Source: Variovorax sp. YR216 (lineage in GTDB: Bacteria > Pseudomonadota > Gammaproteobacteria > Burkholderiales > Burkholderiaceae_C). From it: a stretch of DNA of 64,000 nucleotides. The stretch covers positions 930,001 through 994,000 of the forward strand of contig NZ_FNRO01000002.1 of the NCBI RefSeq assembly GCF_900107745.1, in the 5' to 3' direction. Numbering within the stretch: the first letter of the stretch is position 1; every line of letters starts with the position of its first letter. A program made the position numbers and the translations under genes. The notes below the pieces were generated by a model. The model worked only from the letters and a program-made list of their open reading frames with translations. It was not told where the DNA came from and did no database searches. Of the stretch, positions 11,766 to 19,374 are shown piece by piece.

Positions 11766-12290
11766 ATGTTGACCGAAGACGGCAAGCATCTCTACGTTAG
11801 CTACGACGAGTACCACAACCTGATCGAGAAACTCGCGATCAAGGTGTACCAGTCAGGCTGGCAGTTCGACACCATCCTCTGCCTGGCGCGCGGCGGCATG
11901 CGGCCGGGCGATGTGCTCTCGCGCATCTTCGACAAGCCCCTCGCGATCATGTCGACCAGTTCTTACCGGGCGGACGCCGGCACGGTGCAGGGGCACCTCG
12001 ACATCGCGCGCTACATCACCACGCCCAAGGGCGAGATCGCGGGCAAGGTGCTGCTGGTCGATGACCTCGCGGATTCGGGCCACACGCTGCACGCGGTGGT
12101 CGAGATGCTCAAGAGCAGCTACAAGCCGATCACCGAGCTGCGCAGTGCGGTGCTCTGGACCAAGGCGCTGTCGACCTTCACGCCCGACTATTCGGTCGAG
12201 TTCCTGTCGACGAATCCCTGGATCCATCAACCTTTCGAAGGCTACGATTCCCTCGGCGCCGAGAAGCTCCTGGAGAAGTGGTCGGTGTAG
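11766..12290 (+). CDS. Purine-type phosphoribosyltransferase
   Basis: A 174-residue type I phosphoribosyltransferase. The PRPP-binding loop VLLVDDLADSGHTL spans residues 96-109 and an N-terminal CLARGGMRPGD motif precedes it. It resembles xanthine/hypoxanthine-guanine phosphoribosyltransferases, which salvage free purine bases to nucleotides; the exact base cannot be read from sequence. AGGAGA upstream provides a good ribosome binding site. Its position directly after purA fits purine metabolism. Cytoplasmic. Confidence 0.88.
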   Translation: MLTEDGKHLYVSYDEYHNLIEKLAIKVYQSGWQFDTILCLARGGMRPGDVLSRIFDKPLAIMSTSSYRADAGTVQGHLDIARYITTPKGEIAGKVLLVDDLADSGHTLHAVVEMLKSSYKPITELRSAVLWTKALSTFTPDYSVEFLSTNPWIHQPFEGYDSLGAEKLLEKWSV

Positions 12291-12308
12291 GGGTTCGCCC
12301 CCAGCCTC

Positions 12309-12535
12309 GCCCACTTCGTGTGGCTCGGACACCCCCTTCCGGGGGCAATACCGGCGGCCCGGCCAAGCCGGTTCCGCGGTATTTCCAGAACGGGCCTCGC
12401 ATTGCTCGCCGAAGCCCACGCGCCTTCCGAATCGGCAGCGCGCAGCGCGCCTGTTCGTGGGCCGCCGCGGAACCGGCTTCGCCGGGCCGCAGGGCGGCGC
12501 CCCCTTGAGGGGGGAGGCGGCCACACGAAGTGGGC
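12309..12535. repeat. 227-bp inverted-repeat element (MITE-like, 71-bp arms)
   Basis: Two equal 71-bp arms (12309-12379 and 12465-12535) face each other around an 85-base centre. The outer 16 bases (12309-12324 and 12520-12535) are perfect inverted copies. The inner 25-bp modules (12355-12379 and 12465-12489) differ at one base; the middles are G/C runs of differing sequence. A third copy of the 25-bp module occurs at 15504-15528. No open frame or target duplication was recognised. It lies between the phosphoribosyltransferase and lyase genes. Confidence 0.8.
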
Positions 12536-12552
12536 AAGCAACGGGGGTGGGC

Positions 12553-12558
12553 TACATT
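12553..12558 (+). promoter_or_regulatory. Possible -10 box (TACATT) at the lyase start
   Basis: TACATT ends 6 bases before the ATG of the cystathionine beta-lyase gene, with no Shine-Dalgarno in between. If used, the transcript would be leaderless or nearly so. Sequence match only, no convincing -35. Confidence 0.3.
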
Positions 12559-12564
12559 GCAAAC

Positions 12565-13758
12565 ATGCCAAAGCCCATCACCGACCTGATCCACCATCCC
12601 TATGTGCCTCCCGCGAAATTCGGCTCGCCCCAAGTGGGCGTATACAAGGCGTCGACCGTGTTCTTCGCGGATGTCGCCGCGATGCGCGCGCGGGACTGGA
12701 AAACCAAGGCGGGATACACCTACGGCCTCCACGGCACGCCGACCACGTTCACGCTCGAGGAGCGGCTCGCCACGCTGGAGGGAGGCACCGAGTGCCTGCT
12801 GGTGCCCAGCGGTCTTGCCGCCATCGCGCTGGTCTCGTTCGCGCTGCTGAAGACCGGCGACGAGGTCCTGATCCCCGACAACGCCTACGGACCGAACAAG
12901 GCATTGGCCAACGGCGAGCTTGCCAACTTCGGCATCACGCACAAGCTGTACGACGCGATGAATCCCGCGGATCTCGCGGCCAAGTTCTCGGAGCGCACCA
13001 AGCTGGTCTGGGTCGAGGCGGCAGGGTCGGTCACCATGGAGTTTCCGGATCTGCCCGCGCTGGCCAAGGTCTGCCGCACCCGGGGCGTCATCGTCGCGCT
13101 CGACAACACCTGGGGTGCGGGCCTGGCCTTCGCGCCGTTCGACTTCAACGGAAGCGGGCAGGGCGTCGACATCTCGATCCAGGCGCTCACCAAGTACCCC
13201 AGTGGTGGCGGCGACGTGCTGATGGGCAGCGTGACGACGCGCGACGAACGCCTGCATCGCGCAATCAAGCTCACGCACATGCGCATGGGCTACGGCATCG
13301 GCGTGGGGGATGTCGAGACGGTGCTGCGTTCGCTCCCCAGCATCGCCCTGCGCTACGCGGCGCATGACCGCAGCGCACGCGAACTGGCCCTTTGGCTGGA
13401 GGACCGCGCGGAGATCGCGCAGGTGCTCCACCCTGCGCTGGAAAGCTCGCCCGGACATGCCAACTGGCTGCGGCTCTGCGGCACGACCGATCTGGCCGCC
13501 GGACTCTTCTCGGTGGTTTTCGATTCGCGCTACGGCACCGAACAGGTCGACCGCTTTTGCGACAGCCTGTCGCTTTTCAAGCTCGGCTACTCGTGGGGCG
13601 GACCGATCAGCCTGGTCGTGCCTTACGACATCGGTCTCATGCGCGACCCGGGCGTCGCGCACTGGCCGCACAAGGGCACGCTGGTGCGTTTCTCGATCGG
13701 CCTGGAAGACGTCGACGACCTTCGCGCCGATCTCGAACAGGCCCTTGCGGTGCTCTGA
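12565..13758 (+). CDS. metC: Cystathionine beta-lyase (PLP-dependent)
   Basis: Fold-type I PLP enzyme of the Cys/Met metabolism family. It cleaves cystathionine to homocysteine, pyruvate and ammonia in methionine synthesis. The PLP lysine is Lys210 in ALTKYPSGGGD, preceded by the cofactor-binding VALDNTWGAG. TYGLHGTPTT near residue 52 and the later LVVPYDIGLMRDP are also family features. 397 residues. The reading frame is open far upstream, but conserved sequence begins at MPKPITDLIHH, which fixes the start. A gamma-lyase activity cannot be excluded from sequence. Confidence 0.9.
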   Translation: MPKPITDLIHHPYVPPAKFGSPQVGVYKASTVFFADVAAMRARDWKTKAGYTYGLHGTPTTFTLEERLATLEGGTECLLVPSGLAAIALVSFALLKTGDEVLIPDNAYGPNKALANGELANFGITHKLYDAMNPADLAAKFSERTKLVWVEAAGSVTMEFPDLPALAKVCRTRGVIVALDNTWGAGLAFAPFDFNGSGQGVDISIQALTKYPSGGGDVLMGSVTTRDERLHRAIKLTHMRMGYGIGVGDVETVLRSLPSIALRYAAHDRSARELALWLEDRAEIAQVLHPALESSPGHANWLRLCGTTDLAAGLFSVVFDSRYGTEQVDRFCDSLSLFKLGYSWGGPISLVVPYDIGLMRDPGVAHWPHKGTLVRFSIGLEDVDDLRADLEQALAVL

Positions 13759-13829
13759 AGGCGGGCTGTTATCGCGTACAGTCCGACGAAGCGCAGTTAC
13801 CGTGACTGCCGGACCTTGAAGGAGAGGCT

Positions 13830-14033
13830 GTGGCAACACCCAACTATGGCTACGAGAAGCGTCAAAGGGAACTGGCGAAGAAGAAGAAGAAGGAAGACAA
13901 GGCTCGGGAGAAGGCCCAGCGCAAGCTCTCGCCCAGCAGCGACGGGCTGGCGCCGGGCGATCCGGAGACAGATGTGGCCTCGCTCGAACACGATCCGCCG
14001 ACCATTCCCGTGCTTCCCACCAAGAACGGCTGA
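13830..14033 (+). CDS. Small lysine-rich hypothetical protein
   Basis: A 67-residue protein starting at GTG with a strong AAGGAG five bases upstream. Residues 9-33 are a highly basic run (KRQRELAKKKKKEDKAREKAQ) likely to be helical; the rest is Pro/Asp-rich and probably disordered. No membrane segment or known domain is seen. The good ribosome binding site and the terminator shortly after the stop support a real gene. Function unknown; the basic segment could bind nucleic acid, which is inference. Confidence 0.75.
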   Translation: MATPNYGYEKRQRELAKKKKKEDKAREKAQRKLSPSSDGLAPGDPETDVASLEHDPPTIPVLPTKNG

Positions 14034-14056
14034 GTCGGCCGGTTTCGACCAGAAAT

Positions 14057-14090
14057 AAAGCCGCCGCGGTCCCCGGGCCGCGGCGGCTTT
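14057..14090. terminator. Bidirectional terminator between convergent genes
   Basis: A perfect 13-bp stem (14057-14069 with 14078-14090) with an 8-base loop, A-rich on the left and T-rich on the right. It therefore can stop transcription from both the small lysine-rich gene and the convergent esterase gene. Confidence 0.9.
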
Positions 14091-14103
14091 GTTTCTTGGC
14101 GAC

Positions 14104-14739
14104 TCACTTGGGCAGCATCTTGCGCAGCGGTGGCCAGACGTTGTCCAGCATGCGCGGCTGCGCTGCTGCGGTCGGGTGGATGCGATCGGTCTGGAAGAGC
14201 ATCGCCGCGTCGGGTCCGTCCGCCACTCCCTTCAAGAGAAACGGCACCACCGAGGTCTTTGCCGTGCCGGCCACCTTGGGGAAGATCGCCTCGAAGCGCC
14301 GCGTGTAGTCGCTGCCATAGTTGGGCGGCACCTGGATGCCGACGATCAGCACCTGCGCGCCCGCGGCCTGCGCGGACTTGGCCATCTGAAGCAGGTTGTC
14401 CTCGGTGCTCGTGAGCGACAGGCCGCGCAGCGCGTCGTTGGCGCCCAGCTCGAGCACCACGTGCGTCGGCTGGTGCTGCGACAGCAGCCCGGGCAGCCGG
14501 GAACGACCGCCGGCGGTGGTGTCGCCGCTGATGCTGGCGTTGACCACCGTTGCCGGAATCTTTTGTTCCGCGAGGCGCTTCTCGAGCAGCGGCACCCAGC
14601 CGTCGCCGCGCCGGAGCCCGTATTCGGCCGAAAGCGAGTCGCCGAGCACCAGGATCACCGGCGGCTTACCCGTGGCCGCCATGGCGGAAATCGAAAACCA
14701 TGCGCCTGAGCCGCTCAAGATAAAGTGACGTCGATTCAC
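14104..14739 (-). CDS. SGNH-hydrolase esterase / acyl-CoA thioesterase I-like (TesA/EstA), probably Tat-exported
   Basis: GDSL-type lipolytic enzyme with block I VLGDSLSAEYGL (nucleophile Ser35), block III GANDALRG and block V DRIHPTAAAQ holding the catalytic Asp and His. The GTG start with GAAAGG upstream gives a 21-residue leader NRRHFILSGSGAWFSISAMA, a twin-arginine-like signal, so the enzyme should act in the periplasm. 211 residues. It is divergent from an ABC ATPase gene with only 16 bases between start codons, the same neighbour pair (tesA-ybbA) as in Escherichia coli. Substrate (acyl-CoA, lysophospholipid or ester) is not decidable. Confidence 0.88.
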   Translation of the reverse strand: MNRRHFILSGSGAWFSISAMAATGKPPVILVLGDSLSAEYGLRRGDGWVPLLEKRLAEQKIPATVVNASISGDTTAGGRSRLPGLLSQHQPTHVVLELGANDALRGLSLTSTEDNLLQMAKSAQAAGAQVLIVGIQVPPNYGSDYTRRFEAIFPKVAGTAKTSVVPFLLKGVADGPDAAMLFQTDRIHPTAAAQPRMLDNVWPPLRKMLPK

Positions 14740-14755
14740 AACGCGAAACCTTTCA

Positions 14756-15469
14756 ATGTCCTCAATCCAAACCGATGGCGCATCCGACGTCATCGTTGCC
14801 GTCGAGCATGTCTTCAAGTCCGTCACGGATTCCACCGGAACGCTGGACATCCTGCGCGACATCGACTTCACGCTCGGCGCGAGGGAAACCGCCGCCATCG
14901 TCGGCGCATCGGGATCGGGAAAGAGCACCTTGCTGTCGATCGTCGCAGGGCTGGACACGCCCACCCGAGGTACCGTGAAGCTCGCCGGGGAAGACCTGTT
15001 CGCCATCGACGAAGACGAACGTGCGGCCCTGCGCGCCCAGAAGGTCGGCTTCGTTTTCCAGAGTTTCCAGCTGCTCGGCAACCTGAGCGCGCTCGAAAAC
15101 GTGATGCTGCCACTCGAACTGGCCGACCGCAAGGATGCCCGGAAGACCGCGACCGAAATGCTCGAGCGCGTCGGCCTCGGCCAGCGCCTCGGTCACTACC
15201 CGAAGGTGCTGTCGGGGGGCGAGCAACAGCGGGTGGCGCTTGCGCGTGCCTTCGTGGTGCAGCCGCAGCTCCTGCTGGCGGACGAACCCACCGGCAGCCT
15301 CGACTTCGCGACCGGCGAGCAGGTGATGGAGCTCATGTTCGACCTCAACCGCGAACTCGGCACCACACTCGTGCTCGTCACGCACGACCGCAGCATCGCG
15401 GCCCGCTGCGACCGCCGGATCACCATCGAGGCCGGCCGCGTCGCCGCCGAGGAGCGCAGCAGCGTCTGA
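14756..15469 (+). CDS. ABC transporter ATP-binding protein of the LolD/YbbA type
   Basis: A 237-residue ATPase with Walker A GASGSGKST (residues 50-58), Q-loop FVFQSFQLL, signature LSGGEQQR, Walker B LLLADEPTGSLD and H-loop VTHD. Sequence type matches the MacB/LolD/YbbA branch, whose members energise lipoprotein or lipid-linked export rather than import. In Escherichia coli the divergent tesA partner is the same, but there ybbA is followed by the large permease ybbP. Here no permease gene follows; rlmB comes next. The membrane partner must lie elsewhere or has been lost. Confidence 0.9.
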   Translation: MSSIQTDGASDVIVAVEHVFKSVTDSTGTLDILRDIDFTLGARETAAIVGASGSGKSTLLSIVAGLDTPTRGTVKLAGEDLFAIDEDERAALRAQKVGFVFQSFQLLGNLSALENVMLPLELADRKDARKTATEMLERVGLGQRLGHYPKVLSGGEQQRVALARAFVVQPQLLLADEPTGSLDFATGEQVMELMFDLNRELGTTLVLVTHDRSIAARCDRRITIEAGRVAAEERSSV

Positions 15470-15503
15470 ACGCATGAATCTGGCGCGGGCCAGGCCAGGA
15501 ATC

Positions 15504-15528
15504 CCGCGGAACCGGCTCCGCCGGGCCG
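15504..15528 (+). repeat. Third copy of the 25-bp module of the inverted-repeat element
   Basis: This stretch matches the right inner module at 12465-12489 with one substitution. It is followed by complementary C and G runs (about 15538-15577), so the 141-base gap before rlmB is largely a GC-rich hairpin region of the same type as the gap before metC. Confidence 0.7.
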
Positions 15529-15594
15529 CTGGGATTGCCCCCCTCCCGCCGAAGGCGAGAGAGGGGGGAGCCGCGAAGCGGCATGGGGGGTGTT

Positions 15595-15603
15595 TGTGAT
15601 AAT
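15595..15603 (+). promoter_or_regulatory. Extended -10 element of the rlmB promoter
   Basis: TGT followed by GATAAT, an extended -10 (TGn plus hexamer with 5 of 6 matches), ends 7 bases before the rlmB ATG. Transcription would start at or next to the start codon, giving a leaderless mRNA. There is no Shine-Dalgarno upstream of rlmB, which agrees with this. Confidence 0.45.
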
Positions 15604-15610
15604 CCACCGG

Positions 15611-16357
15611 ATGTCTTCCCCCAAAGTGATCTTCGGCTTCCACGCCGTGGGCGTGCGCATCAAGACCGCGCCGAAATCCGTGATCGAAGTGCTCTTCGAT
15701 GCCAGCCGGCGCGATGCGCGCATGCGGCAGTTCATCGCGCGTGCGCAGGAGGCCGGGGTCCGGCTGATCGAGGCCGACGGCGTGCGCCTGGCCAAGCTCG
15801 CCGGCAGCCATGGCCATCAGGGCGTGGCGGCGCGCGTGGAGCCCATTGCCCAGACGCATTCGCTCGACGAACTGCTTGAAGGCCTCGAAGCCGCCGGCAC
15901 GATGCCGCTGCTGCTGGTGCTCGACGGCGTGACCGATCCCCACAACCTCGGTGCCTGCCTGCGCGTGGCCGATGGGGCCGGCGCGCATGCGGTCATCGCG
16001 CCCAAGGACCATGCGGCCGGCATCAACGCCACGGTCGCCAAGGTCGCCAGCGGCGCGGCAGAGACGATGCCGTACTTCATGGTCACCAACCTCGCCCGCA
16101 CGCTCAATGAGCTCAAGGAGCGCAACATCTGGTGCGTCGGCACCAGCGACGATGCGCCTGGCACGCTCTACCAGTGCGACCTCAAGCGCCCGCTCGCGCT
16201 CGTGCTGGGGGCTGAAGGCGAGGGCATGCGCCAGCTCACCCGCAAGACCTGCGACGAACTGGTGAGCATCCCGATGGCGGGCGCGGTCGAGAGCCTCAAC
16301 GTGTCGGTCGCAAGCGGCGTGTGCCTCTACGAGGCCATGCGCCAGCGGATCGCCTGA
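15611..16357 (+). CDS. rlmB: RlmB, 23S rRNA (Gm2251) 2'-O-methyltransferase
   Basis: SpoU-family SAM-dependent methyltransferase modifying the peptidyl-transferase P loop. The N-terminal substrate-binding domain opens with VIFGFHAVGVRI. The trefoil-knot catalytic domain has DGVTDPHNLGACLRVADGAG, LGAEGEGMRQLT and the C-terminal IPMAGAVESLNVSVA. I chose the ATG giving MSSPKVIFGFHAVG; an in-frame ATP-proximal codon 21 bases upstream lacks conservation. 248 residues, normal. Confidence 0.95.
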   Translation: MSSPKVIFGFHAVGVRIKTAPKSVIEVLFDASRRDARMRQFIARAQEAGVRLIEADGVRLAKLAGSHGHQGVAARVEPIAQTHSLDELLEGLEAAGTMPLLLVLDGVTDPHNLGACLRVADGAGAHAVIAPKDHAAGINATVAKVASGAAETMPYFMVTNLARTLNELKERNIWCVGTSDDAPGTLYQCDLKRPLALVLGAEGEGMRQLTRKTCDELVSIPMAGAVESLNVSVASGVCLYEAMRQRIA

Positions 16358-16370
16358 GGCGGCTTCGCCC

Positions 16371-17243
16371 ATGCAGCCCGCACTGACCTACGACCCGAAC
16401 CCCTCCGCGCCGCGATGGCGCCTGCCGGCGGGCGCCTGCGATGCGCACGTGCATGTGTTCGGGCCGGCGGCACGCTTTCCCTTTGCGCAAGACCGCGGCT
16501 TCACACCCGGGGATGCGCCGAAGGAAGCGCTTTTTGCCCTGCATCGCAAACTGGGCATCGAGCGCTGCGTCATCGTCCAATCGCTCTGCCATGGGCTGGA
16601 CAACCGCGTGGTCGAAGACGCCATCGCCGCAGGCGGTGGCAACTACCTGGGTGTGGCGCTGCTGCCGCTCGGTGTGAGCGACGACGAGCTCGAACGCCTC
16701 GCGGGTGCCGGCTTTCGCGGCGTGCGCTTCAACTTCGCGAAGGCGCCCAACCCGGCCTTCGACGTGGAGCGCGTCGTCGCCTTCACGCGGCGGCTCGAGC
16801 CGCTCGGCATGCACCTCCAGGTGCATTTCGAACGCGGACTGGTCCGTGAGCTGGCCTCGCCGCTGGCGAAGAGCGCGGTGCCGGTCGTCGTCGACCACAT
16901 GGCGCGGGTGGACGCGGCGCAGGGGCTGGCGCAACCCGACTTCATCGCTCTGCACGCGCTCATGAAGAACCCGTTGTTCCGCGTCAAGCTCAGCGGCATC
17001 GACCGCATCACCCACGACGCGGGGCGCAACGGCTACCGGGACGGCATCGCCATCGCGCACCGTCTGCTGCAGGACTTTCCGGAGCGCTGCTTCTGGGGCA
17101 CGGACTGGCCGCATCCCCTGCACGACCATGTGCCGGACGACGCCACGCTGGTGGATGCGCTGGCGCAGATCGCGCCCGACGCCGCGCTGCGCGAGCAGCT
17201 GCTGGTTCACAACCCGCAGCGCTTCTACCGATTCGTCGCGTAA
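16371..17243 (+). CDS. Amidohydrolase-superfamily metal-dependent hydrolase (2-pyrone-4,6-dicarboxylate lactonase-like)
   Basis: A 290-residue amidohydrolase_2 protein. The opening GACDAHVHVFGPAARFPF holds the metal-binding HxH, VDHMARVD lies near residue 179, and the C-terminal FWGTDWPHP carries the catalytic Asp. The set resembles LigI-type lactonases that open 2-pyrone-4,6-dicarboxylate, but many relatives act on other lactones. No other lignin-pathway gene is nearby, so the substrate remains open. Starts 13 bases after rlmB; probably cytoplasmic. Confidence 0.82.
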   Translation: MQPALTYDPNPSAPRWRLPAGACDAHVHVFGPAARFPFAQDRGFTPGDAPKEALFALHRKLGIERCVIVQSLCHGLDNRVVEDAIAAGGGNYLGVALLPLGVSDDELERLAGAGFRGVRFNFAKAPNPAFDVERVVAFTRRLEPLGMHLQVHFERGLVRELASPLAKSAVPVVVDHMARVDAAQGLAQPDFIALHALMKNPLFRVKLSGIDRITHDAGRNGYRDGIAIAHRLLQDFPERCFWGTDWPHPLHDHVPDDATLVDALAQIAPDAALREQLLVHNPQRFYRFVA

Positions 17244-17253
17244 CCGGGCTTGG

Positions 17254-17730
17254 CTACAGAAGCGCGAAGAAGCGCATCACCACCTGCGCCGGATGCCGCA
17301 CGCCGACGCCGACGAACATGCGATCGTTGATCCAGGCCAGCGCCTTCGACGACGTCTCGAAGCGCGGGTTGCAGCGGAAATAGACCTGCGCCGGATCGAC
17401 CGGCTCGCCGCGCAGCAGCTTCGCCATCACATCGGCGGGCGCCGCGCGCACCGCATGGTTCTGCACGTAGATCAGGTCCCCGGCATCGGTCTCCAGGCCG
17501 TAGCGCGCATCGAGCTCGGACAGCGTGTCGCTCACGATGAGCTGGAAATCGGTGCCGCCCGGCAGCACGCGGGCCGTCCAGCCGTTGCCGCGCGCCTGGC
17601 CGCCGGTGATCGGCACCAGCCGGCGCATGCCGCGCGCGCCCTGGCTGAGCACCTGGGGCTTGCCGACGTCGACTTCCAGGTCGGCGAAGTGGTCGAGGGA
17701 GGGCGGGGCGAGCGGATCGGTGCTGGTCAT
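17254..17730 (-). CDS. DUF3237 family protein
   Basis: A 158-residue protein with the DUF3237 pattern: GARGMRRLVPITGGQARG near residue 32, GGTDFQLI, a central YGLETDAGDLIYVQNHAVR and the C-terminal ALAWINDRMFVGVGVRHP. No signal peptide or membrane segment. Function of the family is unknown. The ATG chosen lies 4 bases after the stop of the aldo/keto reductase gene, so the two form an operon and may act on the same compound. Confidence 0.8.
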   Translation of the reverse strand: MTSTDPLAPPSLDHFADLEVDVGKPQVLSQGARGMRRLVPITGGQARGNGWTARVLPGGTDFQLIVSDTLSELDARYGLETDAGDLIYVQNHAVRAAPADVMAKLLRGEPVDPAQVYFRCNPRFETSSKALAWINDRMFVGVGVRHPAQVVMRFFALL

Positions 17731-17734
17731 CCCT

Positions 17735-18691
17735 TCATTCCTCCGCGCTGGCCTGGTCGAGCATCGCGATGACGTCGGCATCGAGCTTCAACTGCACCGC
17801 CGCAGCCAGCTCGCCCAGTTGTTCGATCGAGGTGGCGCTGGCGATCGGGGCGGTGACCGAGGGCCGCGCGATCTGCCAGGCCAGCGCGATCTGGCCCGGC
17901 TTCGCACCGGTCGCCTTGGCGGCCTGGTCGAGCGCATCGAGGATGCGCAGCCCGCGCGGGTTGAGGTACTTCTTCGTCGTGCTGGCGCCGCGCGCGCTCT
18001 TGGCCGCGTCGGCCTCGGTGCGGTACTTGCCGGTGAGGAAGCCTGCCGCCAGCGCGTAGAAGTTGATCACGCCGACGCCGCGCGCCAGGCACAGCGGCTC
18101 CAGCTCCTTTTCGAACACCGCACGGTCGTAGAGGTTGTAGAGCGGCTGGAGGCTCTCGTAGCGGGGCAGTCCCGCCTTCTCGGCGACGTCGAGCGCCTCG
18201 GCCAGGCGCGCCGCGGTGAAGTTCGATGCACCGATCGCGCGCACCTTGCCAGCCTTGATCAACTCCGCGAATGTGGCGGCGGTTTCCGCCAGCGGCGTGT
18301 CCGGATCGTCGTCGTGCGACTGGTAGAGATCGATGTGATCGCACTTCAGCCGGCGCAGCGAAGCGTCCACCGCCTCACGGATGTAGGCCGGCGAGAGCCC
18401 CTGCTTGCCTTCACCCATCGGCTTGCCGACCTTGGTTGCGAGCACCACGCGGTTGCGCTTGCCGGTCTGCTGGAGCCATTTGCCGATAAGGGTCTCGGAC
18501 TCGCCGCCGGTGTGGCCGGGCACCCAGCGCGAATACACATCGGCGGTGTCCACGAAGTTGAAGCCCGCGTCCAGCCAGGCATCGAGGAGGCGGAAGGACA
18601 TGGCCTCGTCGGCGGTCCAGCCGAACACGTTGCCGCCGAAAGCGAGCGGGGAAACCTGCAGGCCGGAGCGGCCGAGAGTGCGCAGTTGCAT
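17735..18691 (-). CDS. Aldo/keto reductase
   Basis: NADPH-dependent (beta/alpha)8-barrel oxidoreductase of 318 residues, resembling the YajO/Tas-like branch. Visible are FVDTADVYSRW (catalytic Asp and Tyr), VVLATKVGKPMG (catalytic Lys), IDLYQSHDDDP (catalytic His) and the cofactor-binding SATSIEQLGEL near the C-terminus. The ATG preceded by AAGGAA was chosen over an in-frame ATG 30 bases upstream. Physiological substrate not evident. Operon with the DUF3237 gene. Confidence 0.9.
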   Translation of the reverse strand: MQLRTLGRSGLQVSPLAFGGNVFGWTADEAMSFRLLDAWLDAGFNFVDTADVYSRWVPGHTGGESETLIGKWLQQTGKRNRVVLATKVGKPMGEGKQGLSPAYIREAVDASLRRLKCDHIDLYQSHDDDPDTPLAETAATFAELIKAGKVRAIGASNFTAARLAEALDVAEKAGLPRYESLQPLYNLYDRAVFEKELEPLCLARGVGVINFYALAAGFLTGKYRTEADAAKSARGASTTKKYLNPRGLRILDALDQAAKATGAKPGQIALAWQIARPSVTAPIASATSIEQLGELAAAVQLKLDADVIAMLDQASAEE

Positions 18692-18713
18692 GGATCGATT
18701 CCTTGGTGGAGGT

Positions 18714-19313
18714 TCAGACAAAGCCCACGGCGCCGAGCAGGGCCCCGGCGCCGAGAAGCCACAGGAGATGGGTGCGGGTGCGCCACACGATCAAGGCGGC
18801 GGCGCCAGTGAGCAGCCACAGGTGCCAGGCGGGCGTGTCGCCCGAATGGTTGCCGGATGCGAGCACCCAGCCAGTCGCGACCAGCAGGCCCACCACCACG
18901 GGCGCCATGCCCTGCTTGAAGGCCCGCACGCCGCGCCTGGTGCGATTGCGGTGGCCCCAGCGCGTCGCGAAGTAGGTGAGGGTGGTGCTCGGCAACATGA
19001 TGCCGACCATCGTTGCCGTGAGCCCGAGCAGGCCCGTCAGCCACGCGTGCGGGCCGGCGCCGATGCCGCCGCCAGCGTTGAGCCCGACATTCCATCCCAT
19101 CAACGCGACGAACAGCACGTTCGGCCCGGGGGCCGCCTGCGCGATCGCCACCGACGAACTGAACTGCGCATCCGTGAGCCAGCCGTGCTGCGCGACCAGG
19201 TAGCGGTGCATGTCGGGCACCGTGGTGATCGCGCCGCTGATCGAGAGCAGCGAGAGCAGCATGTACTGCGCGAAGAGCGCCAGCCAGTCGTGCCAGTGCA
19301 TCGTGATCGTCAC
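18714..19313 (-). CDS. Chromate transporter family protein, half-size subunit A
   Basis: A 199-residue membrane protein with about six hydrophobic segments and the CHR-family motif AQAAPGPNVLFVALMGW. Full-length ChrA is a ~400-residue tandem; here the halves are encoded by adjacent genes (short-chain CHR pair). Predicted to move chromate or another oxyanion across the inner membrane; sulfate mimicry is known for the family. The GTG start follows GGAGG by 7 bases, and that Shine-Dalgarno lies inside the structured spacer shared with the aconitase-type operon. Confidence 0.83.
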   Translation of the reverse strand: MTITMHWHDWLALFAQYMLLSLLSISGAITTVPDMHRYLVAQHGWLTDAQFSSSVAIAQAAPGPNVLFVALMGWNVGLNAGGGIGAGPHAWLTGLLGLTATMVGIMLPSTTLTYFATRWGHRNRTRRGVRAFKQGMAPVVVGLLVATGWVLASGNHSGDTPAWHLWLLTGAAALIVWRTRTHLLWLLGAGALLGAVGFV

Positions 19314-19374
19314 AGGAGCACCTCCGTGCGTCGCACTGCGGTGCAAGCCTCCTTCGGAGCGGCGGGACGGAGGC
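19314..19374 (-). repeat. Structured intercistronic repeat carrying a ribosome binding site (copy A)
   Basis: Read on the minus strand this spacer runs exactly from the stop of the upstream chromate-transporter gene to the GTG of the next one. Its 28-base core (19320-19347) matches 25 of 28 bases of the spacer core at 63186-63213. It has a GC hairpin around GCACCGCAGTGCG, a second small hairpin with a GAA-containing loop, and GGAGG 7 bases before the start codon. Confidence 0.75.

Noticed and set aside
12291..12564. Possible upstream extension of the lyase into the repeat element
   Set aside because: The frame is open through the inverted repeat, but the translated part is Arg/Pro/Ala filler and the conserved lyase N-terminus starts at 12565.
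15538..15585. C-run/G-run stem before rlmB as a rho-independent terminator
   Set aside because: Stem-forming, but no T tract follows; better explained as part of the repeat-type spacer.
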